A stretch of DNA of 64,000 bases from positions 14,030,038-14,094,037 of the forward strand of contig CM064569.1 in the NCBI GenBank assembly GCA_032716605.1, read 5' to 3'. The stretch's first letter is position 1. Each line of letters opens with the position of its first letter. Below the pieces are notes generated by a model. That model was not told the origin of the DNA. It worked only from the letters and a program-made list of their open reading frames with translations, and did no database searches. Shown here in pieces: positions 44,265 through 53,955 of this stretch. A program made the translations under genes and the position numbers. The stretch is from Paralithodes platypus. Lineage: Eukaryota; Arthropoda; Malacostraca; Decapoda; Lithodidae.

Positions 44265-45601
44265 TATTATGAATCGTTAATTATGACTAATGTGAAATTT
44301 GGTAATTGATAGTTGTGTAAAAAAAAATCCCAATATATGTTACATTACACAAATAGATGTCTGGTTTAATTTATAGACTGATAAATTGATTTACTTTTAT
44401 TTTACTGAACTTGTATAATGCAAGAAAAAGTGTTTGTTTTTGTTTTGTGTTTCGATAAATGACCTCCTAGACTTGCCTTGCTCAAGAAATCTGCCATCTG
44501 TCTGTTAGCATCCACAACAAATATTACATATAAGGTTAAAATCCACTTCTTTCAAGTATATGCATATCCTTTGATAACATGTTTTTATATAATATCATAG
44601 AATTTGATCTCATTCCTGCTGGCAATTCCGTTATTCCATTAATTAAAAACAAATCTCTTAGTGAGTTGAAAACACTCTCAGGATGTGCATCTTGATCTAG
44701 CAAATACTAAACAGGCATTTATAATTTAATACAGAATCTACTATGGTAGTAATACATATTTATGGTGTAATTGTAAGGCAGTATACAAGATATATTTTTG
44801 GAATCAGATAGTTTTACTGTTAACAAATCAATTTTACAAATTAATTCAATATTACAACACATTTATTGAACGCTTTTTGCAACCGATTATTTGCACATGT
44901 ATGCATATTATATATATTTCGTTATAATATAGGTATTATGTTTTAGAATAGACAATTACTGAATTGAATTGAAGTTGTCCTCGGTGACTAGGTAATAATG
45001 ACCACCAAACTGATTAATGATTGTTCTCATGATACATAGTTAATAATTCCATGGCTATTTGTGCACCATTAACAACAATATGATCCTATTATATCATATA
45101 TAATATCCTTTATGGAATAGTGTGCGATCTTTATATTATTTATATAAATATTATCTTATCTCTCTTCCAACTTGTATTACTTTTATTGGTTGCTTTAATG
45201 ATACATTTACACATGGTAGGCATTAAACAAACTACATCAATAGACATTGGTAGTTTTGTGAAGCTCTCTATTGCCATATTTGCATATCAGTGTTAATAGT
45301 TCCCCTTGCTTTGTCCTGTAAGTCACAAGAAGCTGTTTTCATTTTCGAATTTTGGATATCAATATATTAAGATTAGTATGAAAATTAATTATGTAGATAT
45401 CGTCAAAGACAAGTAACTCAATATGTTCAAGATAATCGTGTAAAGTATATAAGACCTGTATTAGATTACCATTCCCAAAACTGGAAGGCTATGGCTGTTG
45501 TAAATTATCTATACTGGCTTGGGGGGGGGGGGTGTAGAATAGATTTAATATATTCTAACTTGGATGTTTCATAATTTTACTGATCATGTACATATCATAT
45601 A
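44265..45601. other. AT-rich intronic sequence
   Basis: About 1.3 kb with no gene or repeat family recognised; a 10-nt G run lies at about 45521. Confidence 0.5.
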
Positions 45602-45690
45602 GTTGTCCCTATTCGGGCTCTGTCTTGAGTCGGCCACCCCCAGGAAAAACAAAACAAAAGAATAAGAACAATGGGGAATGGGCCTGAGTA
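45602..45690 (+). repeat. Interspersed repeat G, copy G2
   Basis: TTGTCCCTATTCGGGCTCTGTC, GGGGAATGGGCCTGAGTAAA, then (ACAT)n-like tail. Partner of G1 and G3. Confidence 0.7.
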
Positions 45691-46396
45691 AATACATACA
45701 TACATAAATACATACCGGTATACAGTATATTATCATAGCAGACAATTATATTCAACATGCCAATCAGAGTCAAAGTGTTAATGGGACAATTTTACAAGAT
45801 ATATGTTCCCATAACATGGGCCTAGACAAATGTTGCCCAATTGAGTAAAAGCTTGCCTTTGTAAATGTACAATTTAATTTCTACAATATCAACCTATGTT
45901 TTTGATATATGTACTTGAAAATGGTGTAGAGGAGAATATTAGTGCAGCTTGTTGCAGTTTGTGTTTTTCATTTGGTGCCTATTATTATATTTTGTTTTGT
46001 GTTTTCAAGTTCAACTATTTAATATGAGAACAACTACAAGATAAATCGGTGGGGTTTGTTATTTTATATTTTCGGTGGTATTTGAATAACAATATATCCA
46101 TTAAGCTATCTATCTATATACTAACTAATGTTCTTAATACCATATGTTTGTACAGATATCTACAGTATATTCTGGCTTAGTGTCCCCTTTAATTTCGTTC
46201 TCCATCTTTGGTTATTAAGTAGTGACCACTCCTCTCCCTGTTTTCTTTGAGCTAGGCCAAGTCAGTATACTATCCATTAACTACGATATATTATATTTGT
46301 ATGGTTTTGATTACATTTTGTATATCGCCATATTCCAATCTCAAAGTTTTAGATTTGTGAACAATACAAATTCAAATTTACTGACTCATTAGTAAG
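45691..46396. other. AT-rich intronic sequence
   Basis: No gene or repeat family recognised. Confidence 0.45.
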
Positions 46397-46495
46397 TCGA
46401 ATTATTATATATATATATACTGTATATAGCAAAGTATATGTTAAATTATTATATATATATATATACTGTATATAGCAAAGTATATGTTAAATTAT

Positions 46496-46538
<43 letters not shown>

Positions 46539-46620
46539 GTATACTGTATATAGCAAACTATATGTTAAATTATTATATATATTCACTGTATATAGCAAAG
46601 TATATGTTAAATTGTGTGTA
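46397..46620. repeat. TA-rich tandem repeat, 4 units
   Basis: Each unit has ATTATTATATATATA, ACTGTATATAGCAAA and GTATATGTTAAATT; the TA length varies. The open frame here is an artefact. Confidence 0.9.
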
Positions 46621-46739
46621 GGCCTACTTAGATTCAGATTTTACGACATGGTATTGGAATCTAAATGAAATTAATGATAAACTATACTGAACTTTGAGCT
46701 GGGTGCCAAGTCTGTGTTTTGTTAAAGAAAGGCTGATCA

Positions 46740-46865
46740 GATGTATGTAGGTTCGAGTCCTTGGAGTACCGTACCACATGTATTCATTAATATCATTGAT
46801 TTCACTAGTTAAGTTTATTTGTAAGTTAATTGGTGAGTTGGTGAAAACAAATATAAATACTATAT
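46740..46865 (+). mobile_element. SINE fragment with B-box (second copy)
   Basis: GTAGGTTCGAGTCCTTGGAGT, CCACATGTATTCATTAAT, GTTAATTGGTGAGTTGGTG. Partner of 34056-34165. Confidence 0.65.
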
Positions 46866-47154
46866 CATGTTTTGTTATTTGGTTTTCTGCCACAAGGGAA
46901 AGGCTGTAAAGGATTTGTTAATAACACATTTATCTGTTTATTACAACGTTTTTAGTTTGATAGCAATGTATGTAAGTTGTTCTAATGATGGTTTATAAAT
47001 TATGATATGTTTTAATGTTCAGAGGACAGTGTTAATAGTATATATTTCTTGTTGCTATTTATGTTTATATTAGCTTATACTATTTGACAAATTATCTTAA
47101 TACTTAAACATTGATGCTCACCATATCAATAACATTTTCATGATATACTGTATA
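46866..47154. other. AT-rich intronic sequence
   Basis: No gene recognised. Confidence 0.4.
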
Positions 47155-47575
47155 TTAAAGGGGGCCACCTCATTTTACTCTCTCTCTCCTTTCTCCCTCT
47201 CTCTCTCTTTCTCCCTCTCTCTCTCTTTCTCCCTCTCTCTCTCTCTCTCTGGGTTGTATCCATTCGGCCTCATTCAGCCTACTGTTTCAAGACGTGTATC
47301 CCTATCCAGGTGTCGAATTTTTTCGTAAGAAGATGAAGAAATAATACATCTACAGTGAAGAAAGAAAATTGGGGAAGGTGTAAGAAGACCAACAAGGGGC
47401 CGATACTTAAGGCTATCCCTCAACATCATCATCATCATTATCATCATCGTCAAGAACAAATTGACACCTGGATGGGGATAAACGTCTTAAAACAGTAGAC
47501 TGAATGGGGCCGAATGGATACAAGCCAGAGAAAGAGAGAAAAGGAGATAACAAATGCCGGTCACCCCCCCTTTAA
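47155..47575 (+). mobile_element. MITE family A, copy A5, with replaced core
   Basis: TTAA both ends and both family A arms are present (GGTTGTATCCATTCGGCC; CCGAATGGATACAAGCC). The central hairpin block is absent. About 130 bp of unrelated sequence (47325-47455), including an ATC/TCA-rich tract, lies where the core should be. Confidence 0.85.
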
Positions 47576-47985
47576 ATGTTGGTATGGTTAACATCATGTG
47601 TATTTTGCCACTTAAGATCCTCAAACTAGGCTACCGTACTCAGCATGACTACAAACTTGATTTTGTCCATCTGAGATATAAAGTTAATATTATTCATGCT
47701 GTTCATCAGACAAAATTATACGAGTCCTGGCTATTTGATGGGCAAGTCAAAGAAGACATTTTGTTGATATTAGATTATACCTATTAAATTAACTTTATTT
47801 AAATATTTCATTAAACTACTGTGTATGTTAATAGATTCATTCTGCGCATCATACATAAATATTTTCAAAATATATGCCATGAATATATAGCTATAACTAT
47901 GAAATTTACTCCTGCCTAAGTCTATTGTTTGATATGTATTCATCAGATTTACAAGGCCATGTTGTACTCTAACCAACAAACCATA
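47576..47985. other. Non-coding intronic sequence
   Basis: An open frame at 47554-47787 overlaps MITE A5 at its start and shows no recognisable domain; I do not call it a gene. Confidence 0.4.
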
Positions 47986-48357
47986 TTAAGGGGAGACGGA
48001 CCTTTTTTGTTCTTTTATTAATTAATGTATTCCTTTATTTCTTAGTTTTCTCTCTAGACCTCCATCAAGCTTAGAAAAACACCCTCTAGACCACCCTGCA
48101 AGATAAATTTGTACATTTTTCGGTAGAAACATTTCCCGGCAGAAGGCCGGTTCCTCTTAACATTTCAGGCTCGTTTTCGCTCACCAGGAAATAATCGACA
48201 CCTACATGACACGAAAGGTCTTAAAATTGGCAACGACATGGGGCGAAAGGTGTTAAAATCGCCAAACTAATGGGCCGAACGTCTTATACTATCAAACCAG
48301 ATGGGACTTAACACGAGGGAGAAAGGGGTCTAGAAAAAACAGTCTGTCTCCCCTTAA
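47986..48357 (-). mobile_element. MITE family B, copy B13
   Basis: TTAA both ends; left TTAAGGGGAGACGGACC, right GTCTGTCTCCCCTTAA. Core ACATTTCCCGGCAGAAGGCCGG (stem mismatch). Confidence 0.88.
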
Positions 48358-48454
48358 TCCACATCATTACTGTTTTCCAACTTATTCTAAGTTTTTTTAC
48401 ACACATTTTTCAATCATTTCTAGTTTTATTCCCGATCATAAATCAGGTGTAAAC

Positions 48455-48600
48455 TGTGTTGGTGGTGTAATGGTTTAGATGCTTGTGTTCTGGGTGTGGT
48501 GTCCCGAGTTCGAATCCCGGGAGGACCATATGCTTTCATTAGTTTATTCAAGTACATTGGGGTTTGTAATGGATGATAAATGTTAAGAACGGGGTGTTAC
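48455..48600 (+). mobile_element. tRNA-headed SINE, copy S3
   Basis: Head TGGTGGTGTAATGGTTTAGA, T-arm CCCGAGTTCGAATCCCGGG, body ATATGCTTTCATTAGTTTATTC. The tRNA part is the most cloverleaf-like of the set, but the acceptor stem is unpaired. Confidence 0.72.
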
Positions 48601-48848
48601 TTATATAATAATGTTTTGCCAAGACTTTTTCTCTCTTCCTTCACCCAACATATCTTGAGCCATCTATCACTCAAACCAACCTCCCAACTAACAGCCAATT
48701 AAATTAGTCATACTTATCGGTAGCCAACCACTCAACCTGCCATCTATCCAACCATCCATCCATCCAATTAATGGTTTATATACACTTAGCACAGCCTATC
48801 AATCAATTCACTCTTATTTACCTGCCTACACCTATCCACTTTCCAATT

Positions 48849-49067
48849 GACCACTTGCGAGTTTCGTTCTATAAGGAAGTTGGAGTTGTAGACATCGATA
48901 TTTAGCAGAATTACCAGATAAAATATGGTTGTAGATCATATATACATACATAAAACCCAATTCAACATACTCTTTAGCCATCAGAAGCCTACATTATCAT
49001 TGTATTTCTATTTACTATCGATGTCTACAGCTCCAACTTCCTTATAGACCATAGCTCATAAGTGGTC
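48849..49067. mobile_element. MITE family E, copy E1 (AATT target)
   Basis: Left GACCACTTGCGAGTTTCG and ATAAGGAAGTTGGAG; right CTCCAACTTCCTTATAGACC and AAGTGGTC. AATT on both sides (48845-48848 and 49068-49071). Confidence 0.85.
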
Positions 49068-49071
49068 AATT

Positions 49072-49286
49072 ACTCACCCTGTTTCCCAAATACTTCCTTT
49101 AGTTATCTTATACCAAACACCCAGCTATTCAATTTACTCCTTTCATTCAGTAAATCTGATTAAAGTAGTCTTCGTTGGCTTGCAGTGTCCTCCAATTATT
49201 ACAATCTGATTATCTGGCAATGGATGTTATCCATTCAGTCCATTCAATTTTGCCATTCTAATTTAGGTAATGCACTACAGTTTTTG

Positions 49287-49357
<71 letters not shown>

Positions 49358-49535
49358 AAAACTTACCTGTTGATTGTTGATTTATTAGTGCTTAATGGAG
49401 AAAACAAATATGAACTGTTCAGCAGCATATTGATGTTACATTTTCATAATTAACCACATATGTCGCTAGCTAATCTTCGTAATAGCTAACTAACTAAGTT
49501 GGGGACATAGGCATAAACTTGTCCAGTCTTCCGTA
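49072..49535. other. Non-coding, with (CT)n
   Basis: (CT)n at 49290-49354. No gene. Confidence 0.6.
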
Positions 49536-49743
49536 TTAAACCTTTCGGTATTAGGGAGTTTTTTTTTCCTTATTATCTAGCTATCATTAGACGATTTTAC
49601 TCAGTTTCTGAATGCCCTTTGGAATTCAAAGAGGTAAGGTTTATCTCAATTGACCCTCTGAGCTTTATAATTCTATCCTAAACTAAAGAAAAAAGTGTAA
49701 TGATAGCCCAAATGAACGGATCCTCGAATACTGAAAGGGTTAA
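49536..49743 (+). mobile_element. MITE family C, copy C9
   Basis: TTAA ends; AGCTATCATTAGACGATTTT left, AATACTGAAAGGGTTAA right. Confidence 0.8.
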
Positions 49744-49767
49744 ATGGCTCAGTCCACTTATCCACTC

Positions 49768-50672
49768 TCACACATGACTATTTAACTCCATATTCATTAC
49801 TCCACGACTTTAACTCAATATTTAATACTCCATGACTATTTAACTCAATATTCATTACTCCATGACTATTTAACTCAATATTCAATACTCCATGACTATT
49901 TAACTCCATATTCATTACTCCATGACTATTTAACTCCATATTCATTACTCCATGACTATTTAACTCCATATTCATTACTCCGTGACTATTTAACTCCATA
50001 TTCATTACTCCATGACTATTTAACTCCATATTCATTACTCCATGATTGTTTAACTCCATATTCATTATTATATGACTATTTAACTCCATATTCATTACTC
50101 CATGACTATTTAACTCCATATTCATTATTCTATCACTATTTAACTCCATATTCATTACTCCATGACTATTTAACTCCATATTCAATATTCTATGACTATT
50201 TAACTCCATATTCATTACTCCATGACTATTTAACTCTATATTCATTATTCTATGACTATTTAACTCCATATTCATTACTCCATGACTATTTAACTCCATA
50301 TTCATTATTCTATGACTATTTAACTCCATATTCATTACTCCATGACTATTTAACTCCATATTCATTATTCTCTGACTATTTAACTCCATATTCATTACTC
50401 CATGACTATTTAACTCCATATTCATTACTCCATGACTATTTAACTCCATATTCATTATTCTATGACTATTTAACTCCATATTCATTACTCCATGACTATT
50501 TAACTCCATATTTATTATTCTATGACTAATTAACTCCATATTCATTACTCCATGATTATTAACTCCATATTCATTATTCTATGACTATTTAACTCCATAT
50601 TCATTACTCCATGACTATTTAACTCCATATTCATTATTCTATGACTATTTAACTCCATATTCATTACTCTAA
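49768..50672. repeat. 30-bp minisatellite, about 30 copies
   Basis: Unit words CCATGACTATTTAACTCCAT and ATTCATTACT. In the right part, ATTACTCC and ATTATTCT versions alternate, giving a 60-bp dimeric periodicity. The ten-codon minus-strand repeat frame is an artefact. Confidence 0.95.
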
Positions 50673-51069
50673 CTGCTTCACAATGTCAACCATACTTCCT
50701 TAATTACGTGTCCCTACATCTATTGTAACTTATTGGATTGTTCATCTTGAGAGAACCATCCCGATTCTATTTCTGTCCACTCTCTCCACCCATACATTTA
50801 GGCAGTACGGTACCGTACATATACTGTGAATGTTTTTTGTCCACTCTCTCAACTCATACATTTAGGGAGTACATTTATCTCATCATTGAACATATACACC
50901 TTTATAAGAATAATTTTACTCCTATGCGCCAATGTAAAAAGTACATTCTTGCATGCTTAAGTCTATACTCATGCATCCATACATGTACTCACCCATTCAA
51001 ACATATTAGCCTCGTACTTACAATCAACAGCCAATAGCATCGTCAATCATCATTCAAAAGACATCTACC
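50673..51069. other. Non-coding intronic sequence
   Basis: A short duplication GTCCACTCTCTCMACYCATAC occurs near 50776 and 50839. No gene. Confidence 0.45.
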
Positions 51070-51228
51070 TATACTGTTTCTTTTCAACTGACAAAGTTCC
51101 CATCAAGATTGCTCAGTTATTTTGAAGATTCTGTAGTGAAATGTGGTGCTAATTATATAAACTTGGTCTTAATATGATGCAGAGACATAGTAGTTTCATA
51201 TTTTTCCATTACATATCGATAAATTCAA
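51070..51228 (-). mobile_element. MITE family D, copy D4 (partial)
   Basis: TATACTGTTTCTTTTCAACTG, CAAAGTTCCCATCAAGATT, TTATATAAACTTGGTC, AGAGACATAGTAGTTTC. It breaks off at a sequence (AATTCAAAAGACATCTACC) that also precedes its left end, giving a short direct repeat before D5. Confidence 0.75.
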
Positions 51229-51240
51229 AAGACATCTACC

Positions 51241-51457
51241 TATACTCGGTTTCATTTCATCCGACAGTAAATAGAATCCCTTAATAACTGATGTATCGAT
51301 AACTAACGGAAAAATAAGAAACAACTACGTCTCTGCTTCACATTAGTGCCAAGTTTTCATAATTTACAACAGGTTTCGCTACAAAAACTGCATAATAGCT
51401 GAGTAATCAAGATGAATACAAAACAATTCACCGTCAGCTGGAAAGAAACAGAGTATA
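51241..51457 (+). mobile_element. MITE family D, copy D5 (reference)
   Basis: Full length, TA-flanked. TATACTCGGTTTCATTTCATC left, GGAAAGAAACAGAGTATA right. Centre AACTACGTCTCTGCTTCA. Confidence 0.85.
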
Positions 51458-51549
51458 GTTGTGTGCACCAATGTACTATAGATGCTCTTTTACCCCCATG
51501 CATTCACATTTTCACATGATCTATATTTACTATTGGCCACCCACGTTTA

Positions 51550-52013
51550 ACAATCTGTCCACACATTTTAGATAGTCAGAAACGTTTGTGTGGGTGAGTG
51601 GGTTAAGGGGGGAAAATTCGCTTTTTATGACCCCCTTCTCCCTCATGTTTCGCATATTAGTTTTGAGGTTTTAAGAAGTTCGTTCCGTTAGTTCGGCGAT
51701 TTTGAGACATTACGCCTCATCTTTTATTCAATATTAAAGCCTTTCGTGCCCTTTAGGTGTCGATTTTTTTCCTGGCGAGCGAAAGCGAGCCTCTAATTTT
51801 AGAAGGAATCGGCCTTCGGTCGGGACATTTTTCTACCGAAAAATTAAAAAAAAGGATCTAGGGGGTGTTTTTCTAAGCTTGATGAAGGTCTAGCTAGGAA
51901 ACTCAAAAATAATTAGATATATAAATATATAGACCAAAAACAAAGCACTACCCCCTTAAACAATCTGTCCACATATTTTGGATAGTCAGAAACGTTTATG
52001 TGGGTGAGTGCAT
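51550..52013. repeat. ~55-bp direct repeat split by MITE B14
   Basis: TTAACAATCTGTCCACACA with GATAGTCAGAAACGTTTGTG and TGGGTGAGTG at 51547-51602, and again at 51956-52013 with few changes. Both units begin at TTAA, and MITE B14 occupies the junction. Confidence 0.88.
51603..51959 (+). mobile_element. MITE family B, copy B14
   Basis: TTAA both ends; CCCCCTTCTCCCTCATG, GGCGAGCGAAAGCGAGCC, core ATCGGCCTTCGGTCGGGAC. Confidence 0.9.
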
Positions 52014-52228
52014 TATCTCCTTCAGAACTCGAGGGTCTCTTTCCTTAATTCCTTTGGCTATCATTAGACGATTGTATTTAGCTTAGAAATAATTTTGGAA
52101 GTCAGTTGTTTATGTGTTAGATATTTTGCCCCCTTTGATTCCTAGAGGGGCTTCTAAATCTGAGTAGAACCGTCTAATGTTAGCCAGAATAAACTGTAGA
52201 AACCCACAATAATACTGAAAAGGTTACG
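52014..52228 (+). mobile_element. MITE family C, copy C10
   Basis: CTCCTTCAGAACTCGAGGG, TATCATTAGACGATTGTAT; right CCGTCTAATGTTAGCCAG, ACTGAAAAGGTTAC. Ends mutated. Confidence 0.75.
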
Positions 52229-52689
52229 TAGATATAAGACATCTCAACCCGTAGAGCATTTCAACCAGTGCCAACAGAACCAATATCGTTTGATTTAAGG
52301 AAGGTTAGTTGGTATTAGCGGACATGTATTGGTTAAAATGGTCAAATAGTTGATTTACCATAGAACTGAGTTATCTAGGTACATACAAATTTAAAGGGCA
52401 TAGCTCATGCAATATCCCTTTCTATATTATCACTATAAAACATGTTAAAGAATGATTGATACTTCACAGTTATCTTGGTTTACCATAAATTGTAATCTAA
52501 AATTTATTTTATATATATTTACATTGATAAGAAACTCGGACTACAATTATTGCACATAGGAGGTATATTGTAAACTAACATTTATGATAATGAGGATAGC
52601 TGACCTCATGAGCTATGCCCTTTAATCAGCATATCATTACATCTCAACAATACTGATAGGTTGAGTTATACTAGGTAAAGTTAGTGAGG
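52229..52689. other. Non-coding intronic sequence
   Basis: ATAGCTCATG (52391) and CATGAGCTAT (52609) words form a loose inverted pair 220 bp apart (AAGGGCATAGCTCATG versus CATGAGCTATGCCCTTT). This may be the ends of another foldback element of about 240 bp. No gene. Confidence 0.5.
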
Positions 52690-52990
52690 ATTAGTTGGTT
52701 TCATATTTTTCCATTAACCCGTTCAGTACCAGCGACGTCTTTTTCATTATATTCGGGCAACTATTAGATGAGTTTATTCAGCCTAAGAAGGAAGTGTACA
52801 CATTAATAGGCTACAGACTATCTCAATTAATCCTTTTAGCTACTATTATCTTTCCTAATCTTCATAAAATCGTCTAAATGTAGCTGAAATCAAATAAAAG
52901 AGACGTCACCAATACTGTATGGGTTAAGTATCGAGAAATTACCTGCTAAGAGATTCAATTTCCCGTCCGATGAAAAGAAACAGAGTATAG
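52690..52990 (-). mobile_element. MITE family D, copy D6, interrupted by C11
   Basis: GTTTCATATTTTTCCA, then C11, then GTATCGAGAAATTACCTGC and GAAACAGAGTATAG. The break falls at the TTAA within the family D word CCATTAAGTATCG. Confidence 0.85.
52714..52927 (+). mobile_element. MITE family C, copy C11 (reference), nested in D6
   Basis: TTAACCCGTTCAGTACCAGC left, CAATACTGTATGGGTTAA right, 214 bp including both TTAA. The interior is imperfectly palindromic. Confidence 0.9.
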
Positions 52991-53368
52991 TTGAGATGGA
53001 CTACTGTTTGACACGTACAGTTTGACATGGCATTGGTAGTGATGTAGAGGTGGAGGTGACAAGGAGACGTGGACGTTATCAAGGTGTCTATGTGGGTTAG
53101 TTATCTGTATTTATGTAAGCCGGGCCGCCATCACTACCGTTTCTATGGCAACTGTCGGGGTGGGGGAGGGAGGAGGGGGGTAGGGTTGAGGGGAGGGGGA
53201 GGGTCGAGTGAAGGTCGGAAAAGGAGGATATAGAATGTGCCGGTAAGGAGGCAAACCATAATTATATATAACGATGAGGAAGAAGACTGGAAATACAGAT
53301 GCGATGAGAAAGAGGAAGGTGTTGATTAAGGATAAGCAGTTTATACGAAGAAGGGGATGAAGGGAACT
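52991..53368. other. Repeat-free GC-richer island with an X-box motif
   Basis: GTTTCTATGGCAAC at 53139-53152 fits the RFX X-box consensus RYYNYYATRRNRAC at every position. It is followed by a G-rich tract (53157-53215). No exon recognised. Confidence 0.45.
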
Positions 53369-53731
53369 TTAAGGGGATGGTGGCCGTTTTTGGGGTCTAT
53401 TAATTAATGTTTTCATTTATTTTGTAGTTTCCTCGCTAGACCTCAATCAAACATACACCCACTAGACCCCCCTTCAATATAAATGTGAAAAATTTTCGGT
53501 CGAAAATGTCCCGGCCGAAGGGCGGTTCCTCTTAAAATTATAGGCTTGCTATCGCTCACCAGGCAAAAATCGACACCTAAATGACACGAAAGGTTTTAAA
53601 ATTGACAACGAAATGAGACGAAAGGTGTTAAAATCGCCAAACTAACGAAACGAACGTCTAAAACCTCAAAACTAATAGGGCTAAGCATGAGAGAGAAGGG
53701 GGTCCATAAAAAGCGAGTACTACCCCCTTAA
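53369..53731 (-). mobile_element. MITE family B, copy B15
   Basis: TTAA both ends; TTTCCTCGCTAGACCTC; AAAATGTCCCGGCCGAAGGG; right GAGTACTACCCCCTTAA. Confidence 0.88.
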
Positions 53732-53824
53732 CTGTATGTGTCGCAAGCAATAGACAACAATGGCGGGGGTGGCTATTGTTTTTAGCTCGGTTGTGAGGAC
53801 ATCGGCTATATTTAGTTATTTACA

Positions 53825-53955
53825 GATGTGTGTGAATTTGTGTTCTGTGTTTGTGTGTTCATTGTTTTCTGTTGTGTTGTCCCTATTCTGGCTCTGTCTT
53901 AAGTCCCCCCCCCCCCAAAAAAAAAAAAAGGAAAAGTGGGGATTGGGCCTGAGTA
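53825..53955 (+). repeat. Interspersed repeat G, copy G3
   Basis: TTCATTGTTTTCTGTTGTGT, TGTCCCTATTCTGGCTCTGTC, C/A run, GGGGATTGGGCCTGAGTA. It runs straight into the 55-bp array. Confidence 0.75.

Noticed and set aside
47554..47787. 77-codon frame right of A5
   Set aside because: Starts inside the MITE end; no family recognised; composition like surrounding intron.
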